Of a DNA stretch of 64,000 nucleotides, positions 24,399-31,993 are shown piece after piece; positions within the stretch are counted from its first letter, which is position 1, and each line of letters starts with the position of its first letter. Source of the stretch: Lachnoclostridium sp. UBA1175 (GTDB lineage: Bacteria; Bacillota; Clostridia; Lachnospirales; Lachnospiraceae); assembly GCA_002311665.1 (NCBI GenBank), contig DBYX01000010.1, positions 62,001 to 126,000 on the forward strand, read 5' to 3'. A program made the translations under genes and the position numbers. The notes beneath the pieces are model-generated. The model did no database searches and was not told the DNA's origin. It saw only the letters and a program-made list of their open reading frames with translations.

Positions 24399-25061
24399 CT
24401 ACAGCATCTTCCTGAGCATATCGTCGGTGACCGGTCCGATCACACCCTTGTCGATCAGGTGCATCCCACCGATCTTCCACACATCTCCGCTCTTCACGCA
24501 GATCGCGCTCATATCCTCCATCGCAACGATCGGATGCGTCTTGGACATTTCGAGAAGTCTCGGAACGAACCATTCCCCCTCCTCGTAGTGCGCCTTGATC
24601 GTGATATTCGTAAGCCCGATCGCCTCGTAAAAATGCGGATCGTCCCAGACATAAGCTACCGTGCGTCCGAGATTCATCGAACCGGCGCTCACGCCGAGGA
24701 TCACCGCCTTGCTCTCACAAAGCTCCGTATCGAGCCCGAGATCGCGGATCAACTGAAGCTGCCACGTCGACTCGCCTCCCATAAGCCAGATGCAGTCTGC
24801 CTCGCGAACGAGTTTCACTGCCTCCGCCGCACCGCTGCGCCGGTCGATCACGTGTTTTTCGGCAAATGCCAATCCGCGCTCGGCGAACATCTCGTGCATG
24901 CCGTCGCGATCATCATCATTTTGCGCGTAATTCTCAGGATCCGCGCTGATAAACACAATGCTGTCCCTCTTCGGAAGATTCTCCCGAAGAACGGCCTCGT
25001 GCGCATCGTTAAAATGATGCTCCGGGAAGCCACTGAACAGCACTATAAGATTTGCATTCAT
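24399..25061 (-). CDS. Peptidase S51 (dipeptidase E-like) / class I glutamine amidotransferase-like protein
   Basis: This 220-residue protein has the S51 arrangement: LVREADCIWLMGGESTWQLQLIRDLGL, then the nucleophile elbow VILGVSAGSMNLG with catalytic Ser at about 127, then HYEEG and WKIGGMHLI. S51 peptidases (PepE, cyanophycinase) cleave Asp- or beta-Asp-linked peptides. Its ATG overlaps the stop of the racemase-like gene by four bases (ATGA), which indicates translational coupling. Confidence 0.85.
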   Translation of the reverse strand: MNANLIVLFSGFPEHHFNDAHEAVLRENLPKRDSIVFISADPENYAQNDDDRDGMHEMFAERGLAFAEKHVIDRRSGAAEAVKLVREADCIWLMGGESTWQLQLIRDLGLDTELCESKAVILGVSAGSMNLGRTVAYVWDDPHFYEAIGLTNITIKAHYEEGEWFVPRLLEMSKTHPIVAMEDMSAICVKSGDVWKIGGMHLIDKGVIGPVTDDMLRKML

Positions 25062-25777
25062 TTGGATTCTCCGTATACCGATGGTTCGGACATCGCCAAA
25101 CCGATGAGTTTTCGGATGTGAATCTGTACCGCATCCAGGCAGTGCACAGGACAGTTTTCGGAGTTCAGCAGAAGCGGCAGTTCCGTACAGCCGAGAATGA
25201 CGCCTTCGATGCCGTCCTGCTCCTTCATTCTGTCCATGATTGTCTGAAACTCCCTGAGTGTTTCCTCCTTCACAATTCCGTTCTCAAGCTCTTCAAAGAT
25301 CCTTCTTGCCACCAGTTCTCTTTCCTGTTCGTTCGGAACGAAAACCTGTATGCCTGCCGCCTTCAGATCCTGCTTCATGTACTCCTGCTCCATCGTGAAC
25401 GCGGTTCCGAGAAGACCCACTTTCCGCAGCCCCAGAGATATCGCTTCGTCACATACGGCTTTCGGAATACTGACGAGCGGAGCCGTCACCTTTTCCTTCA
25501 GTTCTTCCGACACAACATGCATGGTGACCGCGGTCAGTGAAACCACTTCCGCACCGCCCGCGATCAAAGCGTTCGCCTTCTCCGCAAGGTAATCCGCCAG
25601 CAGGTCATACTGCTTCTTCACGACGTAATCCCAGGCTCTGCGAAAGTTCACGCTCTCGATGGCTATATCCGGCATACTCCGACCGTTCGTAAGGCGATCG
25701 ATCTCCGTATTCAGAGCCTTATAATACATCGCCGTAGATTCCGGCCCGGTTCCTCCGACAAGTCCGATCTTCTTCAT
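25058..25777 (-). CDS. Aspartate/glutamate racemase-family protein
   Basis: The start encodes MKKIGLVGGTGPEST, preceded by GAAGGTG. The 239-residue protein has the family opening, the second catalytic motif GVILGCTELPLLL with Cys near 195, and a first catalytic region reading SLTAVTMH. Bacterial racemases usually have Cys in that first motif (CNTMH-like), but here Thr/Ala occupy the position. The E. coli L-Asp/Glu racemase is reported to use Thr there, so activity, perhaps one-directional, remains possible. It is coupled to the S51 peptidase gene, suggesting handling of Asp/Glu peptides and isomers. Confidence 0.87.
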   Translation of the reverse strand: MKKIGLVGGTGPESTAMYYKALNTEIDRLTNGRSMPDIAIESVNFRRAWDYVVKKQYDLLADYLAEKANALIAGGAEVVSLTAVTMHVVSEELKEKVTAPLVSIPKAVCDEAISLGLRKVGLLGTAFTMEQEYMKQDLKAAGIQVFVPNEQERELVARRIFEELENGIVKEETLREFQTIMDRMKEQDGIEGVILGCTELPLLLNSENCPVHCLDAVQIHIRKLIGLAMSEPSVYGESK

Positions 25778-25803
25778 TGTTACACCTTCTTTTTTTGTTT
25801 TTC

Positions 25804-25893
25804 TGCGGGTTATCCGCATTGCCCATAAGGGCCATCTGCCCGTCCTCCGAAATCCGCATCGCGTGCTCGTTACACGCGGGAGTCTTGCTCTCC
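25804..25893. repeat. Array of four small hairpins
   Basis: TGCGG-GTTAT-CCGCA (25804-25818), GCCC-ATAA-GGGC (25821-25832), CGCGTG-CTCGTTA-CACGCG (25860-25878) and GGAG-TCTTGCT-CTCC (25879-25893) follow each other in the gap upstream of the racemase gene. No T-tract is present. A fifth of the same type, TCCCGG-GTCTAT-CCGGGA, lies at 26041-26058 in the adjoining gene remnant. Confidence 0.55.
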
Positions 25894-26048
25894 TACTCGT
25901 TCTGCGGTTGCATATTATTTCCGATCAGTCGCAGACAGTAATTTGCGTAGTCCTTCGCCACGCATATATCATACCCCGGCATTTCGCCGTGATATTCCGA
26001 TAGTGCATCCCGAAGAAGTCCGTGGTACTCCTCCGGATCATCCCGGGT
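25893..26048 (-). pseudogene. 3' remnant of an unidentified gene
   Basis: On the minus strand 51 codons are open before a TAG stop, giving a protein-like sequence (PEEYHGLLRDALSEY, then MPGYDICVAKDYANYCL, ending GNNMQPQNE). The frame has no start codon with a ribosome binding site and is cut upstream by an in-frame TAG at 26049-26051. That TAG lies within a perfect hairpin, so the 5' part of the gene appears lost where a hairpin element now sits. The family is not recognised. Confidence 0.45.
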
Positions 26049-26088
26049 CTATCCGGGAGTATTCCCCGACAAAGCGGTTACACTCTGT

Positions 26089-27303
26089 CTAAAATTCTTC
26101 TCCCACGAAGATGTTCTTCGGGATGAACACGCGCCGGAGCATCTCCTCCTTCGCGTTGACTGTCACGTCCGTCCGAAGCAGCGCCTCATCCATATTCAGC
26201 GCGCCGATCGCAAGCTGTCCGAGAGCACGCACATTGAGTTCGATATCCGCCTTCGGTGCCGCATCCGCGGCACTCCCGTCATCCGCCGCAAACCGCTCAC
26301 CGACCACCTCGACGCGGTCGGAAAGCACGCGGTAGGTGCGATTGTTTTCCGAGATCATCTCGTCCGTGATCTTGATCGTAAAATCGCAGTCCGCAGGCTT
26401 TTTGATCGTCTCGAGAAGCTTCTTCGCGTTGATGACGCGGAGCATAAAGTTCGGGAACACCGTCTCCTTCACCGCGTATGCGTTCGGCGTCACGATGATC
26501 CGAAGAAGGTCGATCCCCGCGGGAAGCCGCATCTCGATCGTGCCGTAATCCGCCTCGAATCTCGCCAGGAAACCGAGCACCGCGCGGAAACCGTCGCGGC
26601 ACGTCCACGCGCACTCCTCCACCTTGAGGATCGCCGCCGGATCGTTCTTGATGTCCTTGAAGATCACATAAGCGATGGGCTCTCCGTCTGCCTTCAGAAC
26701 GTACGAAAAGCGCCGGTCGATGTAGGGCTTGTCGACGTGCACATGCTCCTCCATCTGCTCTTCCGTGCGCGCGTGCGCCAGGTTGAACTGCGTCGCGAAC
26801 ACGTTGTAGACGGTCATGAAGTCGGTGACCGGGTCACCCGGGTTCCATTTTACGACCTCGCCGTCAAAACGGTAGCGGCACAGCAGTTCCGGCGTGAGGC
26901 TGTACCGGCTCCAGCCGATCACGGTCTCGTAGCCGAACTTGCGGTAAAACTCGTGCTTGAACGGATAGAGCGCCGAGATCACCTCGCCGTTGGCGTACGC
27001 CTCGGGCAGCAGGTCCTTGAAGATCGCGCGGATCGCTCCCGAGTTGCGGTACTCCGGCAGCGTCGCCACCGCACCGATCCCGCCGGCCTTCACAGCCGTC
27101 CCGTCCACATAGAAATCATATTTGTTGTTGATGACGCGGGCCATCAGCGTGTTATTGTCGTCAAATGCCCCCCAGTCCTCGATCGTGGCGTTGACATTTT
27201 TCTCACGCCGTTCCTCGACGTCCTCCACACGCATGTGGAAGCAGTATACTGCAGTCAGGTATGCGGCAAAACGCTCCTCGCCTGCTAACTTTCGAACTTC
27301 CAT
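26089..27303 (-). CDS. Eis-like GNAT acetyltransferase
   Basis: This 404-residue protein has the three-part Eis layout. The first GNAT domain carries VKAGGIGAVATLPEYRNSGAIRAIFKDLL and YPFKHEFYRKFGYE. A second GNAT-like domain covers about 155-290. The C-terminal part from about 300 is SCP2-like (ADIELNVRALGQLAIG), ending GEEF with the C-terminal carboxylate that Eis enzymes use as a base. Eis proteins acetylate amines, including aminoglycosides at several positions. It lies near APH-like and nucleotidyltransferase genes. Confidence 0.87.
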   Translation of the reverse strand: MEVRKLAGEERFAAYLTAVYCFHMRVEDVEERREKNVNATIEDWGAFDDNNTLMARVINNKYDFYVDGTAVKAGGIGAVATLPEYRNSGAIRAIFKDLLPEAYANGEVISALYPFKHEFYRKFGYETVIGWSRYSLTPELLCRYRFDGEVVKWNPGDPVTDFMTVYNVFATQFNLAHARTEEQMEEHVHVDKPYIDRRFSYVLKADGEPIAYVIFKDIKNDPAAILKVEECAWTCRDGFRAVLGFLARFEADYGTIEMRLPAGIDLLRIIVTPNAYAVKETVFPNFMLRVINAKKLLETIKKPADCDFTIKITDEMISENNRTYRVLSDRVEVVGERFAADDGSAADAAPKADIELNVRALGQLAIGALNMDEALLRTDVTVNAKEEMLRRVFIPKNIFVGEEF

Positions 27304-27348
27304 AGTCTCTCCTTATTTCGCAAAATTCACAAAATCCCCCTGATTCGG

Positions 27349-27816
27349 TTACAACTTGTACTGCATGAAGTTTCCGTTGTGCGTAAATCCGTACGCGGTG
27401 TAAAGCTTCACACCCATGTTCGACGCCGTGATCTGCACCGCGCCGCAGCCGTACGCCCTCGCCTCCTCCACCACGCGGTGAAGAAGCTCCTTCGCAATGC
27501 CCATGCGACGGTAATCGGGGTCCGTATACATGCTTGACAAAAGCCCTAACCGCCCTGTCGGGCAGCTGAAGTACGGCGGTTTTTCGACAAATGACATGCC
27601 GCTCGTGCCTACAATCTTCTCGCCGTCCAGAGCGAGCCACGACACGAACGTCCCGTCCGCCATATGGCGGTGATAAAAATCCCAAAGCGCAGCCTCAAGG
27701 TCGACCTCCGGCGGCACGTTTCCTTCCGAGGTGTATTCCTCGCGAAGCTGCGTGATCCGCATATTGATAAACGTTCCGAGCTCCGCCTCCGTCATTTTTT
27801 TGTACGTGATTTCCAT
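27349..27816 (-). CDS. GNAT-family N-acetyltransferase
   Basis: The start encodes MEITYKKMTEAELGTFINMRI, preceded by GGGGG eight bases away; the longer frame is out-of-frame shadow of the neighbour. The 155-residue GNAT has LSSMYTDPDYRRMGIAKELLHRVVEEA and ITASNMGVKLYTAYGF, a strong match to the YjcF/PaiA-like group common in clostridia. The substrate is unknown. It is 46 bases downstream of the APH(3')-like gene. Confidence 0.87.
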   Translation of the reverse strand: MEITYKKMTEAELGTFINMRITQLREEYTSEGNVPPEVDLEAALWDFYHRHMADGTFVSWLALDGEKIVGTSGMSFVEKPPYFSCPTGRLGLLSSMYTDPDYRRMGIAKELLHRVVEEARAYGCGAVQITASNMGVKLYTAYGFTHNGNFMQYKL

Positions 27817-27862
27817 GTGTTGTGCCCCCTTCAATAATCTGCCGCCGATTGCGATTGATCGT

Positions 27863-28663
27863 TCAGCAGAACAACTCGTCAAGCAAAATGTAATACCGGA
27901 TTTTTCCCCAATCCGGCTCGATTCCCAGCTTGCGGAACAGCTCGTCCGGGTCGACGCCCTCGTAGACCTTGCCGAAGGTTCCGTTGACATTGCGTTTGAG
28001 GCTTCGGTAGCCTAGCGCGACGTCATACCACCGATCCGCAATCCCCGCGTCCCCAAGGTCGATAAATCCACTCACCTTCCCATCCTCAAAGAAGATGTTT
28101 GGCAGGCAGAAATCGCCGTGCGCAAACACGGGATCCGTCTCCGGCCGATTGTCATACAGCCACTGCAGAAGTTCCGCCGGATCCTTGAAGCCGCCTTCGC
28201 CGAACGTCTCCGGTTCCGCATTGTTCATGTTAACCTGACCATGCTCGACAAGGTCCTTTGCCGCCTCAAGCTCCGCCGACAGGTCCAGCGTTTTCGGGCA
28301 GTCGGAGATGTCGATGCTCCAGAGCATCTTGAGCGCCTCCGCAAGCAGTGTTGTCAGCTCCTCCGGGCGGTTTAAGTAGTATTCGTCGACGGCCATGCGC
28401 CCCTTCACCTTGCTCATCAGCAGATACCGGTAACCGTCCTTCACCTCGGTCGCGAGGACCTTCGGCGCCGGCAGTTTTCCGTCAAGCCACCGCATGATCT
28501 CCACCATCTGCGCAAGCTTTGGCTGTTCCTTTTCAATCTTCAGGACCGCATCATCATAGATCCGCACCTGCGAGCCGGACCGTCCCATGTCATCTGTCTC
28601 GTATGGCTTGCCTTCAATTAATTGCCGGATTGCCTCCGGCAGATTGTTTATAATATCGTCCAT
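27863..28663 (-). CDS. APH(3')-like aminoglycoside phosphotransferase
   Basis: This 266-residue protein starts with MDDIINNLPEAIRQLIEGK. It shows the full APH(3') signature: VFAHGDFCLPNIFFEDGKVSGFIDLGDAGIADRWYDVALGYRSLKRN contains the catalytic HGDxxxxN and the metal-binding IDLGD, and the protein ends KIRYYILLDELFC as in APH(3')-III. Length equals that of the family. These enzymes phosphorylate the 3'-hydroxyl of kanamycin/neomycin-type drugs. The sequence differs enough from mobile aphA-3 that an intrinsic chromosomal homologue is likely. The upstream nucleotidyltransferase gene ends eight bases before its start. Confidence 0.88.
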   Translation of the reverse strand: MDDIINNLPEAIRQLIEGKPYETDDMGRSGSQVRIYDDAVLKIEKEQPKLAQMVEIMRWLDGKLPAPKVLATEVKDGYRYLLMSKVKGRMAVDEYYLNRPEELTTLLAEALKMLWSIDISDCPKTLDLSAELEAAKDLVEHGQVNMNNAEPETFGEGGFKDPAELLQWLYDNRPETDPVFAHGDFCLPNIFFEDGKVSGFIDLGDAGIADRWYDVALGYRSLKRNVNGTFGKVYEGVDPDELFRKLGIEPDWGKIRYYILLDELFC

Positions 28664-28670
28664 ATTTCTT

Positions 28671-29474
28671 TTACCGATTCCTGTCATACCAATCCCAGAG
28701 CGCGAAGAGATCACCGCTGTTATCACGATAGTCCGGGTAGAATTCCTTCACCAGGCGGTCGTACGTAAGCGCCGCCGCGTACAGCTGGTCCGCAATCCTG
28801 CCAAATGTCGCATCACTGCAATCGTACGGTATCCGCCCCAGGTCCTTCACGTACTCCGACTCCTCCGCATACCCGTAGCGATGGTGGTTGGTCCCGTACT
28901 TAATGTCCCTAAGCACCATCTGCATCACCAGCGTCTCGTTACAGTTCATGTTCGCAAGGTGCGCACCGATCAGGTAGTCCCTGCGGTACAGCTTGGCAAG
29001 CGCCTGTATCTGTACAAACCAGAACCGCCGGATATTCTCAAGCGGCCAGTTTGCATTTTCCGCATACGCCGGCGCCGTTCCCAAGTCTACGGTCACGCCG
29101 TCCTCGAAGCAGAACTCAAACCCGAAATCATAGCGCATGCCGCTTCGGAAAATGATCCGATACATCGCATTTTCCGGCACAAACATCCATCCGAGCGCCG
29201 TCTTGTCCGTCACGCCGAAGCGGTCAATCCGCCGCATATACTCTTCCGGTGTAACGGAACCGTCCGCGGGCAGCCGCACGCAAATCCCAAGATCGACGTC
29301 GCTGCAGCAATCGTGATAACTGAGCGCCACGGCTTTCTTCGCAGCCTCAACAAGATTCGCGCGTTGAATAACAACGCCGCGCACCTTAATATTTTCAACC
29401 TCGGGACGGCCGAAAATCGCCTCGCAAAATGCGATGAACGCAGCCTCTGTTTTCTCCCGCGTGAGCGTTATCAT
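28671..29474 (-). CDS. Nucleotidyltransferase-fold protein, resistance-enzyme-like
   Basis: This 267-residue protein has a nucleotidyltransferase SDVDLGI strand at about 58-64 and a C-terminal helical part (RFWFVQIQALAKLYRRDYLIGAHLANMNCNE) like that of aminoglycoside or lincosamide adenylyltransferases. The usual GS-x10-DxD motif is altered: LSYHDCCSDVDL replaces the glycine-serine loop, so NTP binding may be impaired or atypical. A later MRYDFGFEFCFEDGVTVDLG could supply a third carboxylate. Its position directly before the APH(3')-like gene recalls aminoglycoside resistance clusters, but its substrate is unknown. Confidence 0.7.
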   Translation of the reverse strand: MITLTREKTEAAFIAFCEAIFGRPEVENIKVRGVVIQRANLVEAAKKAVALSYHDCCSDVDLGICVRLPADGSVTPEEYMRRIDRFGVTDKTALGWMFVPENAMYRIIFRSGMRYDFGFEFCFEDGVTVDLGTAPAYAENANWPLENIRRFWFVQIQALAKLYRRDYLIGAHLANMNCNETLVMQMVLRDIKYGTNHHRYGYAEESEYVKDLGRIPYDCSDATFGRIADQLYAAALTYDRLVKEFYPDYRDNSGDLFALWDWYDRNR

Positions 29475-29498
29475 TTGCCGTCCCTCCGTTACATTTCT

Positions 29499-30026
29499 CT
29501 ACAGTTCCAGTATTGCGGGCATCTCGCCGCCTTCTTCAAAGTGTTCGGGAATTTCCTTAAAGCCGAACGAGGCGTAAAGCTTCTTCGCCACTTCGTTCTC
29601 GGGCTCGTAGGAAAGCCAGCAAAGCTTTGCCGGTCCTGCCGGGAAAGTCCGGATGAAATCGAGTGCGAGCTTCATCGCTTCCCTGCCGTAGCCGTTTCTC
29701 TGGTATCTCCGGTCGATCATAAATCGCCAGATGCAATAGGTGTTACGCAGGAACCATTCCGCGCTCGGCTCCTCGCCGTCATCCTCACCGAGATCATAAC
29801 CGATCATGATGAATCCGACCGGCTTCTTGCCCTTACAGATGGCGAAAGGATACACCTTCTTGCCTTCGAATGACATGGTTATGCAGGCATGCACAAGGCT
29901 GTCCTTGTTCTTCGCAACATAATTGCTCTGTTCCTTGAATACGTGAAGATTCTGGACTGCTTCAAAATTGTCCCAGTTAATCTTCTCTAAACGCAGCGGT
30001 TCATCCGCTGCCTTATTATCCTTCAT
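29499..30026 (-). CDS. GNAT acetyltransferase, polyamine acetyltransferase-like
   Basis: This 175-residue GNAT begins with LRLEKINWDNFEAVQNLHVFKEQSNYVAKN, the hallmark of the BltD/SpeG-like spermidine acetyltransferase group. RFMIDRRYQRNGYGREAMKLALDFI follows, then YEPENEVAKKLYASFGFKE. It probably acetylates spermine/spermidine or a related amine. The strong opening motif makes the subgroup call better than for most GNATs here. Confidence 0.85.
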   Translation of the reverse strand: MKDNKAADEPLRLEKINWDNFEAVQNLHVFKEQSNYVAKNKDSLVHACITMSFEGKKVYPFAICKGKKPVGFIMIGYDLGEDDGEEPSAEWFLRNTYCIWRFMIDRRYQRNGYGREAMKLALDFIRTFPAGPAKLCWLSYEPENEVAKKLYASFGFKEIPEHFEEGGEMPAILEL

Positions 30027-30062
30027 TGTAATCCTCCTCCGCCCGGATCAGGCGGTCTCTTC

Positions 30063-31094
30063 TTATAAATCCACTCCTATGCCCGCGTAGGGAATGTGCT
30101 CGGCAAGACATGTCACATAATCCTCAATGTCCTCCGGATCCACGTCCTCCCCTTCTCTTGCGGCGCATTCAAACTCATCCACAACGCCCTCGATCAGCAC
30201 CATATCGATGAAGAGCGGCAGTTTGGCAAGCAGCTCCTCTGAAACTGACGTCTCGCTCCGATAGCCCTGCAGGATCGTCGCAAAATACACATCCTTCATG
30301 TACCTTAGCCGATCCTCACCGTTAGGCATCCACTGACACCAGCCGACGCCGTGCGTCCAAAGGTGCGCGAGGTCGAACATGTACCAGCAGTTGATGCAGT
30401 TATCGAAGTCAAATGTGACGATGTCCCCGTTATCCATATCAACGTGATAATTCCCGTCGCTGAAATCAAAATGCACGAGACCGTAGCTTTCCGAATCCTT
30501 CGGAAGCCCGGCAAACTCCGTAAGCCTCTCCGCGATCGCGCCCTTCAGCTCCGCATACTCCTCGGGGATCACCGCACTGATATAGTCCATATTGTACTTG
30601 TCAAAATACTCCGTCCTGCGGTGCTCCGGCCGGTAACCTTTCGAGAGCCGGTGGATCGCGCCGATCGTCCTGCCCATGTTGTAAAACAGCTCTGTCAACG
30701 GCGCTCCCTCGCGGTAACGGTAACCGTTGTCCGAGAGAAGCATGCCCTTGGCGTACTCAAAAAGGCTTACGAAAACGGGCTCATTTTCCGAGACGATACG
30801 CTCCACAAGCCGCCCGTTCTTCGACGGGATCACGTCCGCAACCGGCGCCCCGTTTGCTGCAAGATAATGCACAAACTCGGTCTCCGCGAGGTATTCCTCC
30901 TCCGTGCGGTCGCCTGTCGCCGAGATACGAAGCACGCACTTTCTCCCGTCGTCCGCAGTGCAGATGTAAATTTCGTTGCGGCCGCCCTCATGACCGGAAA
31001 CCGCCTGTAGTTCATAACCGCTCAGTTCATAAAGATCTTTTGCTTGATTAAGAATATTCGTTTTGTTGTCCTCCAATTCCTGCGGCCGGCTCAC
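30063..31094 (-). CDS. APH-family phosphotransferase
   Basis: This 343-residue protein of the APH/choline kinase fold has a nucleotide-binding N-lobe (GGRNEIYICTADDGRKCVLRIS) and the catalytic loop LVHFDFSDGNYHVDM (HxDxxxxN), followed by the metal site IVTFDFDNC. The C-terminal part is helical with many acidic residues. This group phosphorylates small hydroxyl compounds such as homoserine, choline or drugs; the FDFDN form is closest to uncharacterised SrkA/YihE-like or aminoglycoside-type members. It starts with GTG within the stop of the preceding P-loop gene (ATGTGA), so the two are coupled. Confidence 0.83.
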   Translation of the reverse strand: MSRPQELEDNKTNILNQAKDLYELSGYELQAVSGHEGGRNEIYICTADDGRKCVLRISATGDRTEEEYLAETEFVHYLAANGAPVADVIPSKNGRLVERIVSENEPVFVSLFEYAKGMLLSDNGYRYREGAPLTELFYNMGRTIGAIHRLSKGYRPEHRRTEYFDKYNMDYISAVIPEEYAELKGAIAERLTEFAGLPKDSESYGLVHFDFSDGNYHVDMDNGDIVTFDFDNCINCWYMFDLAHLWTHGVGWCQWMPNGEDRLRYMKDVYFATILQGYRSETSVSEELLAKLPLFIDMVLIEGVVDEFECAAREGEDVDPEDIEDYVTCLAEHIPYAGIGVDL

Positions 31095-31876
31095 ATTCCG
31101 GCCAACACCGCATCCAAATCATAATTTTTCGACTTGAGGATCACCGCCTGCTCCGGAAAAACTTCCCGAAGGATCCGTTTCTCCACAGCGAGGCGATGTT
31201 CCATATGCTTCACCAATCCGTCAAACCCTTTCAATCCGCGGCGTGCGCCGTGCGGACTCTCCTCGAGAAATCCGACCATCAGCGGGAACCACATCTCGAC
31301 ACCGTGCTCGTCGACCCGCTCTTTACGGATGATCTGAAGAGACCCGGCGATGTCATCTGCCTCCAGATACAGGATCCGGAAGTCCCGCCCCGCGAGAACG
31401 GCCTTAAGCCGCAGGAAAAAATCCACGATCTCCCCGTCATTCATCTCGTAAAATAGGATCTGATTCTCCACGATGTTTTGGAAAACAGAACACTCAAAGA
31501 TAGATTGGTCGCCGTTCCACCGCGCGTAGCGGCCGAGGATGATCTCCTCGAACTCCGCACGGCTCAGGCGATTGTTATAGATCTCATACTGCTCCAGGTC
31601 CTTGTGGAACCCCGGAACATCCGTGATGATCCTTGTATAAGTGATGATCCGTCGGTCAAGTTCCGCATGCGTGTTTGCAATGATCTCCTCTCGAAGTCTG
31701 TCATATTTTGCAAGCACCGACTCGTATTGCGCCTCTGTCATATACGCGCACCAGGCGAGTTCCACCGGGTTGTAATCGCCCTCGCGATAAACCCGGTAAT
31801 TCGGAAAATGCTCCGCAAGACGTCCGACCAGCGTACTCTTACCCGCGCCCTGAACGCCTTCCACGAAATAATTCAT
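31091..31876 (-). CDS. P-loop NTPase of unknown function, kinase-like
   Basis: This 261-residue protein has an N-terminal Walker A motif (MNYFVEGVQGAGKSTLVGRLAEHF). YREGDYNPVELAWCAYMTEAQY follows, a pattern seen in uncharacterised kinase-like proteins. FECSVFQNIVENQIL and LYLEADDIAGSLQIIRKERVDEHG may form the lid and base-binding parts. It probably phosphorylates a small molecule, and its translational coupling to the APH-like gene suggests related substrates. A perfect palindrome lies 56 bases upstream. Confidence 0.75.
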   Translation of the reverse strand: MNYFVEGVQGAGKSTLVGRLAEHFPNYRVYREGDYNPVELAWCAYMTEAQYESVLAKYDRLREEIIANTHAELDRRIITYTRIITDVPGFHKDLEQYEIYNNRLSRAEFEEIILGRYARWNGDQSIFECSVFQNIVENQILFYEMNDGEIVDFFLRLKAVLAGRDFRILYLEADDIAGSLQIIRKERVDEHGVEMWFPLMVGFLEESPHGARRGLKGFDGLVKHMEHRLAVEKRILREVFPEQAVILKSKNYDLDAVLAGM

Positions 31877-31931
31877 GCATGGATCACCTCACTTCCGATT
31901 TCCTTCCGCAGAGGTTTCGGCGGTCCTGTTG

Positions 31932-31947
31932 TTCTACTGTAGTAGAA
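31932..31947. promoter_or_regulatory. Perfect palindrome, candidate operator
   Basis: TTCTACT-GT-AGTAGAA is a 16-base inverted repeat with 7-bp arms upstream of the P-loop/APH pair. On the minus strand a TACAAT box precedes it by a few bases, so the palindrome could sit over the transcription start like a repressor site. No convincing -35 box was found. Confidence 0.4.
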
Positions 31948-31993
31948 TCATTGTAATGTCTGCCTTGCGCAACCCCTGCGCTGTCGTATACTT

